NCBI GenBank assembly: GCA_014526335.1
Contig: JACTAT010000347.1
Coordinates: 62,001 to 126,000, forward strand
Length of the DNA stretch: 64,000 bases
From: Chrysaora quinquecirrha
Lineage: Eukaryota; Cnidaria; Scyphozoa; Semaeostomeae; Pelagiidae
Reading direction: 5' to 3'
Within the stretch, counting starts at the first letter, position 1; each line of letters opens with the position of its first letter. Positions 23,505 to 36,083 of this stretch are shown piece after piece. Below the pieces are notes generated by a model that saw only the letters and a program-made list of their open reading frames with translations, did no database searches and was not told the DNA's origin. A program made the translations under genes and the position numbers.

Positions 23505-24074
23505 TGATATAAATTATAACATATCAGTAATGTTAATTTAAAAATAAGTAGAGCGAGTGGATTGTGGTGGACTGCCTTCTGCAGAAAGCGATTCCATGTA
23601 GCTTGCTTTAGGAAGTAATGATATAAATTATAACATATCAGTAATGTTAATTTAAATATAAGTAGAGCAAGTGGATTGTGGTGGACTGCCTTTTGCAGAA
23701 AGCGATTCCATGAAGCTTGCTTTAGGAAGTAATGATATAAATTATGACATATCAGTAATGTTAATTTAAATATAAGTAGAGCGAGTGGATTGTGGTGGAC
23801 TGCCTTTTGCAGAAAGCGATTCCATGAAGCTTGCTTTAGGAAGTAATGATATAAATTATAACATATCAGTAATGTTAATTTAAATATAAGTAGAGCGAGT
23901 GGATTGTGGTGGACTGCCTTTTGCAGAAAGCAATTCCATGAAGCTTGCTTTAGGAAGTAATGATATAAATTATAACATATCAGTAATGTTAATTTAAATA
24001 TAAGTAGAGCGAGTGGATTGTGGTGGACTGCCTTTTGCAGAAAGCGATTCCATGAAGCTTGCTTTAGGAAGTAA
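23505..24074 (+). repeat. 114-bp satellite, array B (5 units)
   Basis: Exactly five 114-bp units (570 bp), starting at 23505, 23619, 23733, 23847 and 23961. The array joins directly to spacer copy 2. Spacer copy 1 plus this array is 2,325 bp, the higher-order period. Confidence 0.97.
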
Positions 24075-25818
24075 CTAGCCCTTGCCCGAGTGAGACCACC
24101 GCCTCGCAAGGACCTCCGCTTTCAAGGACTTCCTCCTCCCAAGGACTCTTGGGTGAGGGAATTAAGCCTTTAATTTGCGATACTTGCTCTGAATGTTAAT
24201 GTTAATGTTAATCCTAATCTTACTTACTCTAAATCTCAATGTTATTCTTAGTTTTGGTCTTTGTGTTAGACTTAAATTTAAAACTTAATGCTAATGTTTA
24301 TCCTAGTCTTGAGCTTAACGATAGTTAATCATAATCTTAATCTCAATCTTGATGTTAGCCTTGTCTTAGTCTTAAACTTTAAATGAATCTCAATCTTGAA
24401 TTTTAGCTTAACTTCAACTTAAATTTCAAACTAAATTTAAATCCAATCCTCAACTTAAATGCGTCTTAATGTTGCTTGCAACATAAGAATAAAGCAGTTT
24501 AAACTTAACCGTTGCTGCTCAAGTTCCTTAGTTTTGTGTTTCTTGTTGCTGTTCAGTCATGCTCCTTTGTCCTACCTTAGCTTGTTCTTTATTACGGTCA
24601 TCAGTCATGTTTCTTAACCTTGTTATTGGTCATGTTCTTCAGTCCTGTTGCCATGTTTCTTTGCCATGTTACTCCGTCTTGTTTCTTTTCATGGTATTCA
24701 GCCCTGTTCCTTCGTCCCGATCCCTAGGCTTGTTCTAATTAATGTTCCCCAGTCCTGTTTCTGGGTCCTGTTCCTAAGCCTTGTCACTGCTTGTATTCTT
24801 CAGTCCTTTTCTTCGTCCTTTTCCTAGTCTTGTTCTTATTAATGTTCCTCAGTCCTGTTGGTCGGTCCTGTTCCCCAGCCTTGTTATTGCTCATGTTCTT
24901 TAGTCCTGTTTCTGTGCTATGTTACTCCGTCTTGTTTCTTTTCATGTTCTTCAGTCCTGTTCCTTCGTCTTGTTACGTAGTCTTGTTCTGATTCATGTTC
25001 CTCAGTCCTGTTTCTCGGTCCAGTTCGTTAGTCTTGTTTTTACTTATATGTTCTTCAGTTCTGTTCCTGTGTCATATTCCGTAGTCTTGTTTTTATTCAT
25101 GGTTATCAGTCCTGTTCGTTAGTATGTTCCTCAGTCTGGTTATTATTCATGTTACTCAGTCTGGAATTCTATGTGACTTGCCATAGAGTTATAAAAATTG
25201 TATTTGAATTCAACATTGCTTGGATTTAATTTGTTAAAATTTATGTTGAAACTTGAAAAGAATAATGCTACATTTAAACAGAATTTGATTTGAAATTTAA
25301 TTCAAAGTGAAAAGCGGAAGTTGCTGTCACACTACATGTTTTATGGAAGTCATGTCAGTGATCACGCACGCACAACAGCAAACAGCGAGGACAGCGAGGT
25401 GAAGATGTTTTGAGAGCGAAAATTCGCTGATGAATTCTTAATGTTTTGAATCATTTCAAAAGGAAATCGTCCGGTATGCCCAGAATATGTAAATCCACAA
25501 GGAATCCCAGGGTAAGTTTTGTTAACAGAACTTGGCGATTTAAAAACAAAGGCGCCTAATTCGCCTCGACGCCTTACGACGAAAACCCATGCTGTGAAGA
25601 CAATTGTGAAATTGTTCAAACGTCGTGTTACGAAAGTCAAAACGGAAGCCACAATTACCCCAGAAGAGAGAGAAGAAAGAGAAATTAGGGCCGATGGCAA
25701 GCCTACCCCTAAGTCTGCGAGGAAAGAAAGCAGTTCGAGTTGGGCAGCTTGCACGGCAACCGAGGAATGACTATCAGCAAAACGCTGTAGCTTCGATCTC
25801 TATTTTAGTATATACTGA
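24075..25818 (+). repeat. Spacer copy 2 of the 2.3-kb higher-order repeat
   Basis: Near-identical to 21750-23504 with mostly one-base indels (1,744 against 1,755 bp). The many single-base length differences fall in homopolymers and could be true decay or assembly noise. Confidence 0.95.
25440..25770 (+). pseudogene. Unrecognised coding segment in spacer copy 2
   Basis: One frame reads GNRPVCPEYVNPQGIPG, then TAA (25513-25515), then VLLTELGDLKTKAPNSPRRL..., a basic stretch (VKLFKRRVTKVKTEA), TITPEEREEREIRADGK and a Ser-rich tail ending TATEE before TGA at 25768-25770. Composition and codon pattern look like real protein. A consensus-like donor (CAGGGTAAGT) and a TTTGTTAACAG acceptor flank the TAA, only 17 bases apart, which is too short for a normal intron. 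I do not recognise the family. Either a gene fragment was captured by the repeat, or the exons belong to a gene lost elsewhere. Confidence 0.4.
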
Positions 25819-27045
25819 TGATATAAATTATAACATATCAGTAATGTTAATTTAAAAATAAGTAGAGCGAGTGGATTGTGGTGGACTGCCTTTTGCAGAA
25901 AGCGATTCCATGAAGCTTGCTTTAGGAAGTAATGATATAAATTATAACATATCAGTAATGTTAATTTAAATATAAGTAGAGCGAGTGGATTGTGGTGGAC
26001 TGCCTTTTGCAGAAAGCGATTCCATGAAGCTTGCTTTAGGAAGTAATGATATAAATTATAACATATCAGTAATGTTAATTTAAATATAAGTAGAGCAAGT
26101 GGATTGTGGTGGACTGCCTTTTGCAGAAAGCGATTCCATGAAGCTTGCTTTAGGAAGTAATGATATAAATTATAACATATCAGTAATGTTAATTTAAATA
26201 TAAGTAGAGCGAGTGGATTGTGGTGGACTGCCTTTTGCAGAAAGCGATTCCATGAAGCTTGCTTTAGGAAGTAATGATATAAATTATAACATATCAGTAA
26301 TGTTAATTTAAATATAAGTAGAGCGAGTGGATTGTGGTGGACTGCCTTTTGCAGAAAGTGATTCCATGAAGCTTGCTTTAGGAAGTAATGATATAAATTA
26401 TAACATATCAGTATTGTTAATTTAAATATAAGTAGAGCGAGTGGATTGTGGTGGACTGCCTTTTGCAGAAAGTGATTCCATGAAGCTTGCTTTAGGAAGT
26501 AATGATATAAATTATAACATATCAGTAATGTTAATTTAAATATAATTAGAGCGAGTGGATTGTGGTGGACTGCCTTTTGCAGAAAGCGATTCCATGAAGC
26601 TTGCTTTAGGAAGTAATGATATAAATTATAACATATCAGTAATGTTAATTTAAATATAAGTAGAGCGAGTGGATTGTTGTGGACTGCCTTTTGCAGAAAG
26701 CGATTCCATGAAGCTTGCTTTAGGAAGTAATGATATAAATTATAACATATCAGTAATGTTAATTTAAATATAAGTAGAGCGAGTGGATTGTGGTGGACTG
26801 CCTTTTGCAGAAAGCGATTCCATGAAGCTTGCTTTAGGAAGTAATGATATAAATTATAACATATCAGTAATGTTAATTTAAAAATAAGTAGAGCGAGTGG
26901 ATTGTGGTGGACTGCCTTTTGCAGAAAGCGATTCCATGAAGCTTGCTTTAGGAAGTAATGATATACATTATAACATATCAGTAATGATTAATTAAGTAGA
27001 GCGAGTGGATTGTAGCAAATAAGTAGAGCGAGTGGATTGTAGTAT
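25819..27045 (+). repeat. 114-bp satellite, array C (10 units plus partial)
   Basis: Units start every 114 bp from 25819 to 26959. The eleventh is truncated (after GATATACATTATAACATATC) and followed by two short copies of the AAGTAGAGCGAGTGGATTG segment, ending near 27045. There is no spacer copy after this array. Confidence 0.96.
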
Positions 27046-27585
27046 ACTTTCCCAGAGTATTAAGGTCACATTAGCAAAGCTGATACTTTGAAAACAACAG
27101 TTCCTTAACAAAAATTTAATTGTCTTTTTCTTAACAATGCTTAACAATTAGGTAAAATTTAGCAAATGTATTGTAATTGTGTTACAAATGTAGACTCAAC
27201 TTTGAAATGTGCAATCTATGTGTTGTTCTTGATAATTGAACAATTGCTTTTGAATATTATAGTTGCCTATTGTTCAGTGCACCTTGACTTCTCAGCATTT
27301 CACATTTTCGAGTAAGTTTAAGAATAACCTTAAATACCAGTTATAGATTAAGGAACAAAACAATTATTCTATTTATTAAAGCTGATTAACAACCAAAATT
27401 GTAAAAAGTTTTATTTTCATGTTCCCATAGGTCTCAACAACACAAAAGAAATATGGCAAATGGACAAGGTAAATATAAATTGTAAACTCCATTCAATTGC
27501 AGTTGCCTGGTGCAGACATCTCTTCAAAAATATCCTGTTTTACTTTTCTTTCAATATAGCATTTGAAAACTGAAGGACCACATAA
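27046..27585. other. Flank of the C48-protease gene copy 1
   Basis: No gene seen. From about 27188 onward the sequence is the same as 31716-32130, so this is the left end of the tandem duplication (3' flank of the protease gene). Confidence 0.7.
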
Positions 27586-30500
27586 TTATAATAGAAATAG
27601 AATGTTATTGTAAGGTCTCAAGGTTAATATTGTCCTGTTGGTAGTTCTGAAATGTTCAACTCCTTGTTTCCTTGCTATCAACTTGGATTTCATAAAGAAG
27701 ATTGAATCTATGCAAATTACTCTCACTGTATTTCCATACCATGTTTGGTGGTTGCATCTCCTTGAATTTCCACTGACAAAATCTCTTGCAGCTAGAATTA
27801 CACCCACACCACAGCTACCTGCACCAATTTTCTCATAACATGTTGGCTGTTTTGGCATGCCAAATCGTTTGTAGTTCAGTGTTGGCCTTTGCCATGACTT
27901 TTTTCCCAGAATGGAGACATTGGGAAAACACTTAGCCATAAAATGTATCAGATATTTGCAGACTTGAATTATATTGGCAGAGGGTTCGATTCCAAGACCA
28001 TCATCATACCATACTGTAATTGAGGGCAGGTGTATTCGGAGCAGACCCCAATGGTTTGTCATATGTATGGAAATAACTATCTGCTCCAAGTTGCTGATTG
28101 ACTCCATTCTTTTTCCCAAGTATTTTCTGAAGTTGTTCTCATATGAATCAGCTGCAAAATTTTTGCTCATCAGCAAAATTATGTTTTGCTCTGTGTGAGA
28201 TGTTAAACATAACTTGGTTTCATTGCTACTTTGTGCATTAAATTTTGTGAAAAAATAATCTATAATTTCATCATTTACCCAGCTCTCACATGTCAATGAG
28301 TTAAGGGAATACACATGCAAGAGAAACTCATTTCTGCTTACAACAACATCATTCCAGGGAGCATCTTCCAAGAATCCCAAAACACACAATCTTTGTCTCT
28401 CTGGTATTTCTTTCATATTTTGAAGCCATTGCCTCTCTTCTTTCATATCTATCTTTGTTTTTTGGGCCAGCTCACATTTTAGTAGAGTACGCAGATCCTC
28501 TTGTGCTAATTTACCAATACCATTTATGTCGAATGAAAGTTGGCTGCTGTCATCTAAATCTATCTTGTTGTTCTCATCTGTTTCCTTCTGTAGTATTATG
28601 CTTCCCTCACTCAACATTTCTTTGCATTTCATTGCCGAAGGTCTGCATGTCAGTTTCTTTAAGCTAGTATGTTCTATGCCCTCCATCTTGATATGGATTT
28701 TCACATCAGATGTACTGATTTCTTTGACTGGTGGAATTGTCATTCTTTCGATATCTTTTCTTTTTGATTTCCTGTTTTGAAGAAGATCTAATTCATTCAA
28801 TTCTGCATTTCTTTCAAATATTTTCATCTTTTTTAAAGAAACTTGTGTTGTTGGCAGAATGATTTCTTTTCCCTGATTGGTTTTGGACAGTTTCCTTTTT
28901 TTTCCTAACCTTTTCTCATTTGTTTTTTGGCTTCGAAATTTTTCTGCCATTTTGTTTTTTGTGCACGATGTCTTTGATTGTGATGCTGACGCCCTTGGTA
29001 TTTCTATCGGAACTGCTTTTTTGTGTTCGTTTGCTTGAGCGTCCTTTTCTATGTCCAGTGTATATTCCTCCTGTTGCATGTGAGCAGCTAGTCTGTTCAC
29101 TAAAATCCTCTTGTCAGCTCTTGGATGAATATCTTTCCCAAAAATAAAATGATATTGACAGTATCTTATCAAGTCGGCTTTGGTGTTTGAAAACAATTGG
29201 CTCTTTTTGAAATATATCTTTGAAGGTTGTTTCTCTTCATTGGGCTTAGTTGCTGTCGTTGGTGCCTTAGCTTTACCTTTTAATTTTGATTTGATGTGCC
29301 GTAATGTTTTCTCTGGTACATTGATGTTCGCAGCATCACTGACATCAATCACTTCAATGACCTGTCTTGGTGTTCGGAACTCCCATTCCATATTGAAAGA
29401 ATATGTGACATCACTGATTTGATTTGAGAGCTGGCACAATAAGAATGCATTTATAGACCTTATTTCTGTTTCATTTCGTCTCTCATACTTATCCTTCTTC
29501 ATTTCGATACAGCATTTGACCCTGACAATATCCCAATTCTTTTCTGTTCTGCAGACAACAATGTCTCCGGGCTTAACTGTGTCATAATTTGTGCTTTTTT
29601 CCTCTTCAAGGTCTTGAAGCCATTTCTGTGACATTCTCCATCTTGTCAGTCTTCCGGTGCCTTGTGGAATCAGAGTTCCTTCCCTGGATAGAACTGCACA
29701 GGCCTTTGCAACATTAATTTCTTGATCTCCTGCTAGCACAGTTGCATCTTTACTGCTCTTGTTGGATAGTGGTTTCCTGTAGCCTTTGTCAGATAAGACA
29801 CGCTCCCAGGGTGGATTTATGAGCCACCTCATCACTCTTACTTCTGTTGCAAGATGTTTCATTTCCTTTGATGGTTTTTTTCTTGACATTTCTTCGATTG
29901 CTCTAACTGTGTCTTCTGAGGGAATTCTATGATCCTCTCTATACTGAGCAACCTTTTTTTCCAGCTCTTTTATGTCTGTAACTTGACTTACATCACCATG
30001 ACTTCCATCAGATGAATCATGTTTACAACCACTGTCTCTTTCACCTTCATCGTCAACTTCTGGATGATCATCATTTTTCAATATGTCAGGAAAAGTACCA
30101 TCTGCTTCTTTGTTAGCTAGTATGTCAGTTGGAAATGGTGAATCAGGTGTCATTTCTTCTGGAAGCTCTTCCAATTCGGAGGCCCTTGTTGCGAGCTTAT
30201 GTAATTCATTTGCCACATATTCCAATTCCTCTGATTCTGTTCCAGGACATATATCTTTTTCAAATGCAACTGGTACATCTTCTTCTTCATCATCACTTTC
30301 TGCTCCATCTTCAGATTCTTTAACAGGTTTCCGTTTCAAATTTTTTCATTTTGGTATAAGTGGTGAACCTAATAGACCTTTTGATTTCAGCAATTTCTCC
30401 ATGCCAAGCCAAGCAAGAACTTTGCTCCCAATGTCTCTTCCCTCCATGTATAAAGCCGTGATTGCTTCTTCAGATGGGATCTCGTCTGAAGTTATACCTT

Positions 30501-31417
30501 CTTTCTTGGCCTCCTTTCTTTTGTGTAAAAGCTTTTTCGTGTTGTAAATGAGAGATGTTTCACCTGATATTACTTCAATGTAGTCCAACATGTCTTTTAC
30601 ACACCAGACGCCATGCTTCTGTTTTAATGCTCGAAACATCTGCTCACACTGATTTGAATCATCTTGACAGGAGACAAACGGGAATTCACGGAAATGCTTT
30701 TTGTGGATCAATAGCCGATTTATATAACCTTGTGTCTGGAAAATGAAGAATTTGGTAAACTGGGCAGAAATGAAGTTTTGTCCAAGCTTATATTTTGGAT
30801 GTAAAATTATCCATGTCCTCCAACCAAGTATAATTCTTTCAATGAGACCGCACAGAAATACCTTTCTTTCTATGAGCAGCTCCTTGCATTCTAAATTGAT
30901 GATATCAAATACTGTTCTTGATATAAAGCAGTAGACAATTGTAGCCAAGTTTGACGTTGCAGTATACACTGCTCTTCGGGCATTTTCAGACAAAATTGCT
31001 AGGGCCTCATCAACATCTTGCTTGTCTGCAGGGTTTAGTGTGCGTTTTGTCAATCCTGACAGCATGTTATTTCTAGCAAACTCAAAATCCTGAATGTTTA
31101 CAACTCCGCAACCTGAAGGCAGAAATTTGTCTATATACAGCAGCTGAGCTCTTCCCAACTTTACTCCATGCCGTGAATCACCCATTGGATTTATTGGCAG
31201 TCCATGCGCATGGTACCTTGCATAGATAAGCCAATCAGGTACTTGTAAACCGATCGCATCTTTTTCAAACTTCGCCAATCTTTCCAAGTAGTTCAACCCT
31301 TTAGAATCGAAATTGGAGCAGAACAATACAACAGGAAGCTGCTTCTTTGTCCAATCTTGTTGTAGCTCTTTAATCCAGTCATCTATGTCTGTTATTGTAA
31401 ATGTATTGTCGTGGGAT
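27586..31417 (-). pseudogene. Ulp1/C48 protease-transposase-like gene, copy 1 (5'-truncated)
   Basis: This is one minus-strand frame of about 1,250 codons (31326 to 27586) with a single TGA at 30346-30348. Copy 2 has TGG at that place. The N-terminal part contains FCSNFDSKGLNYLERL, MGDSRHGVKLGRAQLL and QCEQMFRALKQKHG, an Asp...Asp...Glu arrangement like a DDE transposase core. The middle is acidic, then Lys-rich with nuclear-localisation-like clusters (KNKMAEK, RLGKKRKLSK). The last 220 residues are a Ulp1-type domain with HMTNHWGLLRI (His), VWYDDGLG (Asp), GMPKQP (Gln) and GAGSCGVGVIL (Cys), the SUMO-protease tetrad. One base fewer than copy 2 near 27772 shifts the C-terminal end. The 5' end is cut at 31417, where about 140 bp seen in copy 2 are deleted and hAT terminal sequence follows. 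Confidence 0.8.
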
Positions 31418-31423
31418 CAGTGG

Positions 31424-31710
31424 CGGCTGGGACCCAAAATAAAATGGTATTAGAAAAAAAAATTCTGTAATAGAGGCCAAACGCTGCCTAGCGCAACGAC
31501 CGGAGGTCGTCTACTGACAGCTGGGGGTCTTGGGGGGCGCTGTTAGCCCCCCAAGTGGGTTCCAGGGCGAAGCCCTGGAAAGTTTCGATATTTTGAATAG
31601 TCTGAAGGCATAGAACACTGCAAAATTGCAATGTTAACAACATTATATCAAATTGATCGAAATTGATTACATACAGTATTCTTATTTCAAAATTAATAGA
31701 AAAATGTTAA
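31424..31710 (-). repeat. Duplicated hAT terminal fragment
   Basis: 287 bp, beginning CAGTGGCGGCTGGGACCC, match the left end of the complete hAT element at 36084-36383. It is truncated inside the element, and the join to the next duplicated block is at about 31710-31716. It marks the breakpoint of the tandem duplication. Confidence 0.93.
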
Positions 31711-34700
31711 TTGTAATGTAGACTCAACTTTGAAATGTGCAATCTATGTGTTGTTCTTGATAATTGAACAATTGCTTTTGAATATTATAGTTGCCTATTG
31801 TTCAGTGCACCTTGACTTCTCAGCATTTCACATTTTCGAGTAAGTTTAAGAATAACCTTAAATACCAGTTATAGATTAAGGAACAAAACAATTATTCTAT
31901 TTATTAAAGCTGATTAACAACCAAAATTGTAAAAAGTTTTATTTTCATGTTCCCATAGGTCTCAACAACACAAAAGAAATATGGCAAATGGACAAGGTAA
32001 ATATAAATTGTAAACTCCATTCAATTGCAGTTGCCTGGTGCAGACATCTCTTCAAAAATATCCTGTTTTACTTTTCTTTCAATATAGCATTTGAAAACTG
32101 AAGGACCACATAATTATAATAGAAATAGAATGTTATTGTAAGGTCTCAAGGTTAATATTGTCCTGTTGGTAGTTCTGAAATGTTCAACTCCTTGTTTCCT
32201 TGCTATCAACTTGGATTTCATAAAGAAGATTGAATCTATGCAAATTACTCTCACTGTATTTCCATACCATGTTTGGTGGTTGCATCTCCTTGGAATTTCC
32301 ACTGACAAAATCTCTTGCAGCTAGAATTACACCCACACCACAGCTACCTGCACCAATTTTCTCATAACATGTTGGCTGTTTTGGCATGCCAAATCGTTTG
32401 TAGTTCAGTGTTGGCCTTTGCCATGACTTTTTTCCCAGAATGGAGACATTGGGAAAACACTTAGCCATAAAATGTATCAGATATTTGCAGACTTGAATTA
32501 TATTGGCAGAGGGTTCGATTCCAAGACCATCATCATACCATACTGTAATTGAGGGCAGGTGTATTCGGAGCAGACCCCAATGGTTTGTCATATGTATGGA
32601 AATAACTATCTGCTCCAAGTTGCTGATTGACTCCATTCTTTTTCCCAAGTATTTTCTGAAGTTGTTCTCATATGAATCAGCTGCAACATTTTTGCTCATC
32701 AGCAAAATTATGTTTGGCTCTGTGTGAGATGTTAAACATAACGTGGTTTCATTGCTACTTTGTGCATTAAATTTTGTGAAAAAATAATCTATAATTTCAT
32801 CATTTACCCAGCTCTCACATGTCAATGAGTTAAGGGAATACACATGCAAGAGAAACTCATTTCTGCTTACAACAACATCATTCCAGGGAGCATCTTCCAA
32901 GAATCCCAAAACACACAATCTTTGTCTCTCTGGTATTTCTTTCATATTTTGAAGCCATTGCCTCTCTTCTTTCATATCTATCTTTGTTTTTTGGGCCAGC
33001 TCACATTTTAGTAGAGTACGCAGATCCTCTTGTGCTAATTTACCAATACCATTTATGTCGAATGAAAGTTGGCTGCTGTCATCTAAATCTATCTTGTTGC
33101 TCTGTTTCCTTCTGTAGTATTATGCTCCCCTCACTCAATATTTCTTTGCATTTCATTGCCGAAGGTCTGCATGTCAGTTTCTTTAAGCTAGTATGTTCTA
33201 TGCCCTCCATCTTGATATGGATTTTCACATCAGATGTACTGATTTCTTTGACTGGTGGAATTGTCATTCTTTCGATATCTTTTCTTTTTGATTTCCTGTT
33301 TTGAAGAAGATCTAATTCATTCAATTCTGCATTTCTTTCAAATATTTTCATCTTTTTTAAAGAAACTTGTGTTGTTGGCAGAACGATTACTTTCCCCTGA
33401 TTGGTTTTGGACAGTTTCCTTTTTTTTCCTAACCTTTTCTCATTTGTTTTTTGGCTTCGAAATTTTTCTGCCATTTTGTTTTTTGTGCACGATGTCTTTG
33501 ATTGTGATGCTGACGCCCTTGGTATTTCTATCGGAACTGCTTTTTTGTGTTCGTTTGCTTGAGCGTCCTTTTCTATGTCCAGTGTATATTCCTCCTGTTG
33601 CATGTGAGCAGCTACTCTGTTCACTAAAATCCTCTTGTCAGCTCTTGGATGAATATCTTTCCCAAAAATAAAATGATATTGACAGTATCTTATCAAGTCG
33701 GCTTTGGTGTTTGAAAACAATTGGCTCTTTTTGAAATATATCTTTGAAGGTTGTTTCTCTTCATTGGGCTTAGTTGCTGTCGTTGGTGCCTTAGCTTTAC
33801 CTTTTAATTTTGATTTGATGTGCCGTAATGTTTTCTCTGGTACATTGATGTTCGCAGCATCACTGACATCAATCACTTCAATGACCTGTCTTGGTGTTCG
33901 GAACTCCCATTCCATATTGAAAGAATATGTGACATCACTGATTTGATTTGAGAGCTGGCACAATAAGAATGCATTTATAGACCTTTTTTCTGTTTCATTT
34001 CGTCTCTCATACTTATCCTTCTTCATTTCGATACAGCATTTGACCCTGACAATATCCCAATTCTTTTCTGTTCTGCAGACAACAATGTCTCCGGGCTTAA
34101 CTGTGTCATAATTTGTGCTTTTTTCCTCTTCAAGGTCTTGAAGCCATTTCTGTGACATTCTCCATCTTGTCAGTCTTCCGGTGCCTCGTGGAATCAGAGT
34201 TCCTTCCCTGGATAGAACTGCACAGGCCTTTGCAACATTAATTTCTTGATCTCCTGCTAGCACAGTTGCATCTTTACTGCTCTTGTTGGATAGTGGTTTC
34301 CTGTAGCCTTTGTCAGATAAGACACGCTCCCAGGGTGGATTTATGAGCCACCTCATCACTCTTACTTCTGTTGCAAGATGTTTCATTTCCTTTGATGGTT
34401 TTTTTCTTGACATTTATTTGATTGCTTTAACTGTGTCTTCTGAGGGAATTCTATGATCCTCTCTATACTGAGCAACCTTTTTTTCCAGCTCTTTTATGTC
34501 TGTAACTTGACTTACATCACCATGACTTCCATCAGATGAATCATGTTTACAACCACTGTCTCTTTCACCTTCATCGTCAACTTCTGGATGATCATCATTT
34601 TTCAACATGTCAGGAAAAGTACCATCTGCTTCTTTGTTAGCTAGTATGTCAGTTGGAAATGGTGAATCAGGTGTCATTTCTTCTGGAAGCTCTTCCAATT

Positions 34701-36083
34701 CGGAGGCCCTTGTTGCGAGCTTATGTAGTTCATTTGCCACATATTCCAATTCCTCTGATTCTGTTCCAGGACATATATCTTTTTCAAATGCAACTGGTAC
34801 ATCTTCTTCTTCATCATCACTTTCTGCTCCATCTTCAGATTCTTTAACAGGTTTCCGTTTCAAATTTTTCCATTTTGGTATAAGTGGTGAACCTAATAGA
34901 CCTTTTGATTTCAGCAATTTCTCCATGCCAAGCCAAGCAAGAACTTTGCTCCCAATGTCTCTTCCCTCCATGTATAAAGCCGTGATTGCTTCTTCAGATG
35001 GGATCTCGTCTGAAGTTATACCTTCTTTCTTGGCCTCCTTTCTTTTGTGTAAAAGCTTTTTCGTGTTGTAAATGAGAGATGTTTCACCTGATATTACTTT
35101 AATGTAGTCCAACATGTCTTTTACACACCAGACGCCATGCTTCTGTTTTAATGCTCGAAACATCTGCTCACACTGATTTGACCCATCTTGACAGGAGACA
35201 AACGGGAATTCACGGAAATGCTTTTTGTGGATCAATAGCCGATTTATATAACCTTCTGTCTGGAAAATGAAGAATTTGGTTAACTGGGCAGAAATGAAGT
35301 TTTGTCCAAGCTTATATTTTGGATGTAAAATTATCCATGTCCTCCAACCAAGTATAATTCTTTCAATGAGACCGCACAGAAATACCTTTCTTTCTATGAG
35401 CAGCTCCTTGCATTCTAAATTGATGATATCAAATATTGTTCTTGATATAAAGCAGTAGACAATTGTAGCCAAGTTTGACGTTGCAGAATACACTGCTCTT
35501 CGGGCATTTTCAGACAAAATTGCTAGGGCCTCATCAACATCTTGCTTGTCTGCAGGGTTTAGTGTGCGTTTTGTCAATCCTGACAGCATGTTATTTCTAG
35601 CAAACTCAAAGTCCTGAATGTTTACAGCTCCGCAACCTGAAGGCAGAAATTTGTCTATATACAGCAGCTGAGCTCTTCCCAACTTTACTCCATGCCGTGA
35701 ATCACCCATTGGATTTATTGGCAGTCCATGCTCATGGTACCTTGCATAGATAAGCCAATCAGGTACTTGTAAACCGATCGCATCTTTTTCAAACTTCGCC
35801 AATCTTTCCAAGTAGTTCAACCCTTTAGAATCGAAATTGGAGCAGAACAATACAACAGGAAGCTGCTTCTTTGTCCAATCTTGTTGTAGCTCTTTAATCC
35901 AGTCATCTATGTCTGTTATTGTAAATGTATTGTCGTGTGGGATGACACACTGGACTACTTCGGGGATATTCTGTTTCAGTGCGTAACAGAGTATTGTCAC
36001 ATAGCCAGCTTTCTTGTTTGTCTTAAACAATTGAGATATTGACTCCATATCATTGTAGTTTGCAAAGAATGACCATCTTCCAT

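Noticed and set aside
23486..24109. 207-codon minus-strand frame with a 38-residue repeat
   Set aside because: The 114-bp satellite is a multiple of three, so any open frame repeats itself. Units also occur in arrays with stops, and there is no flanking gene structure.
30083..30547. 154-codon + strand Ser-rich frame opposite the C48 gene
   Set aside because: It is the complement of the acidic region of the minus-strand gene, repeated in both gene copies.
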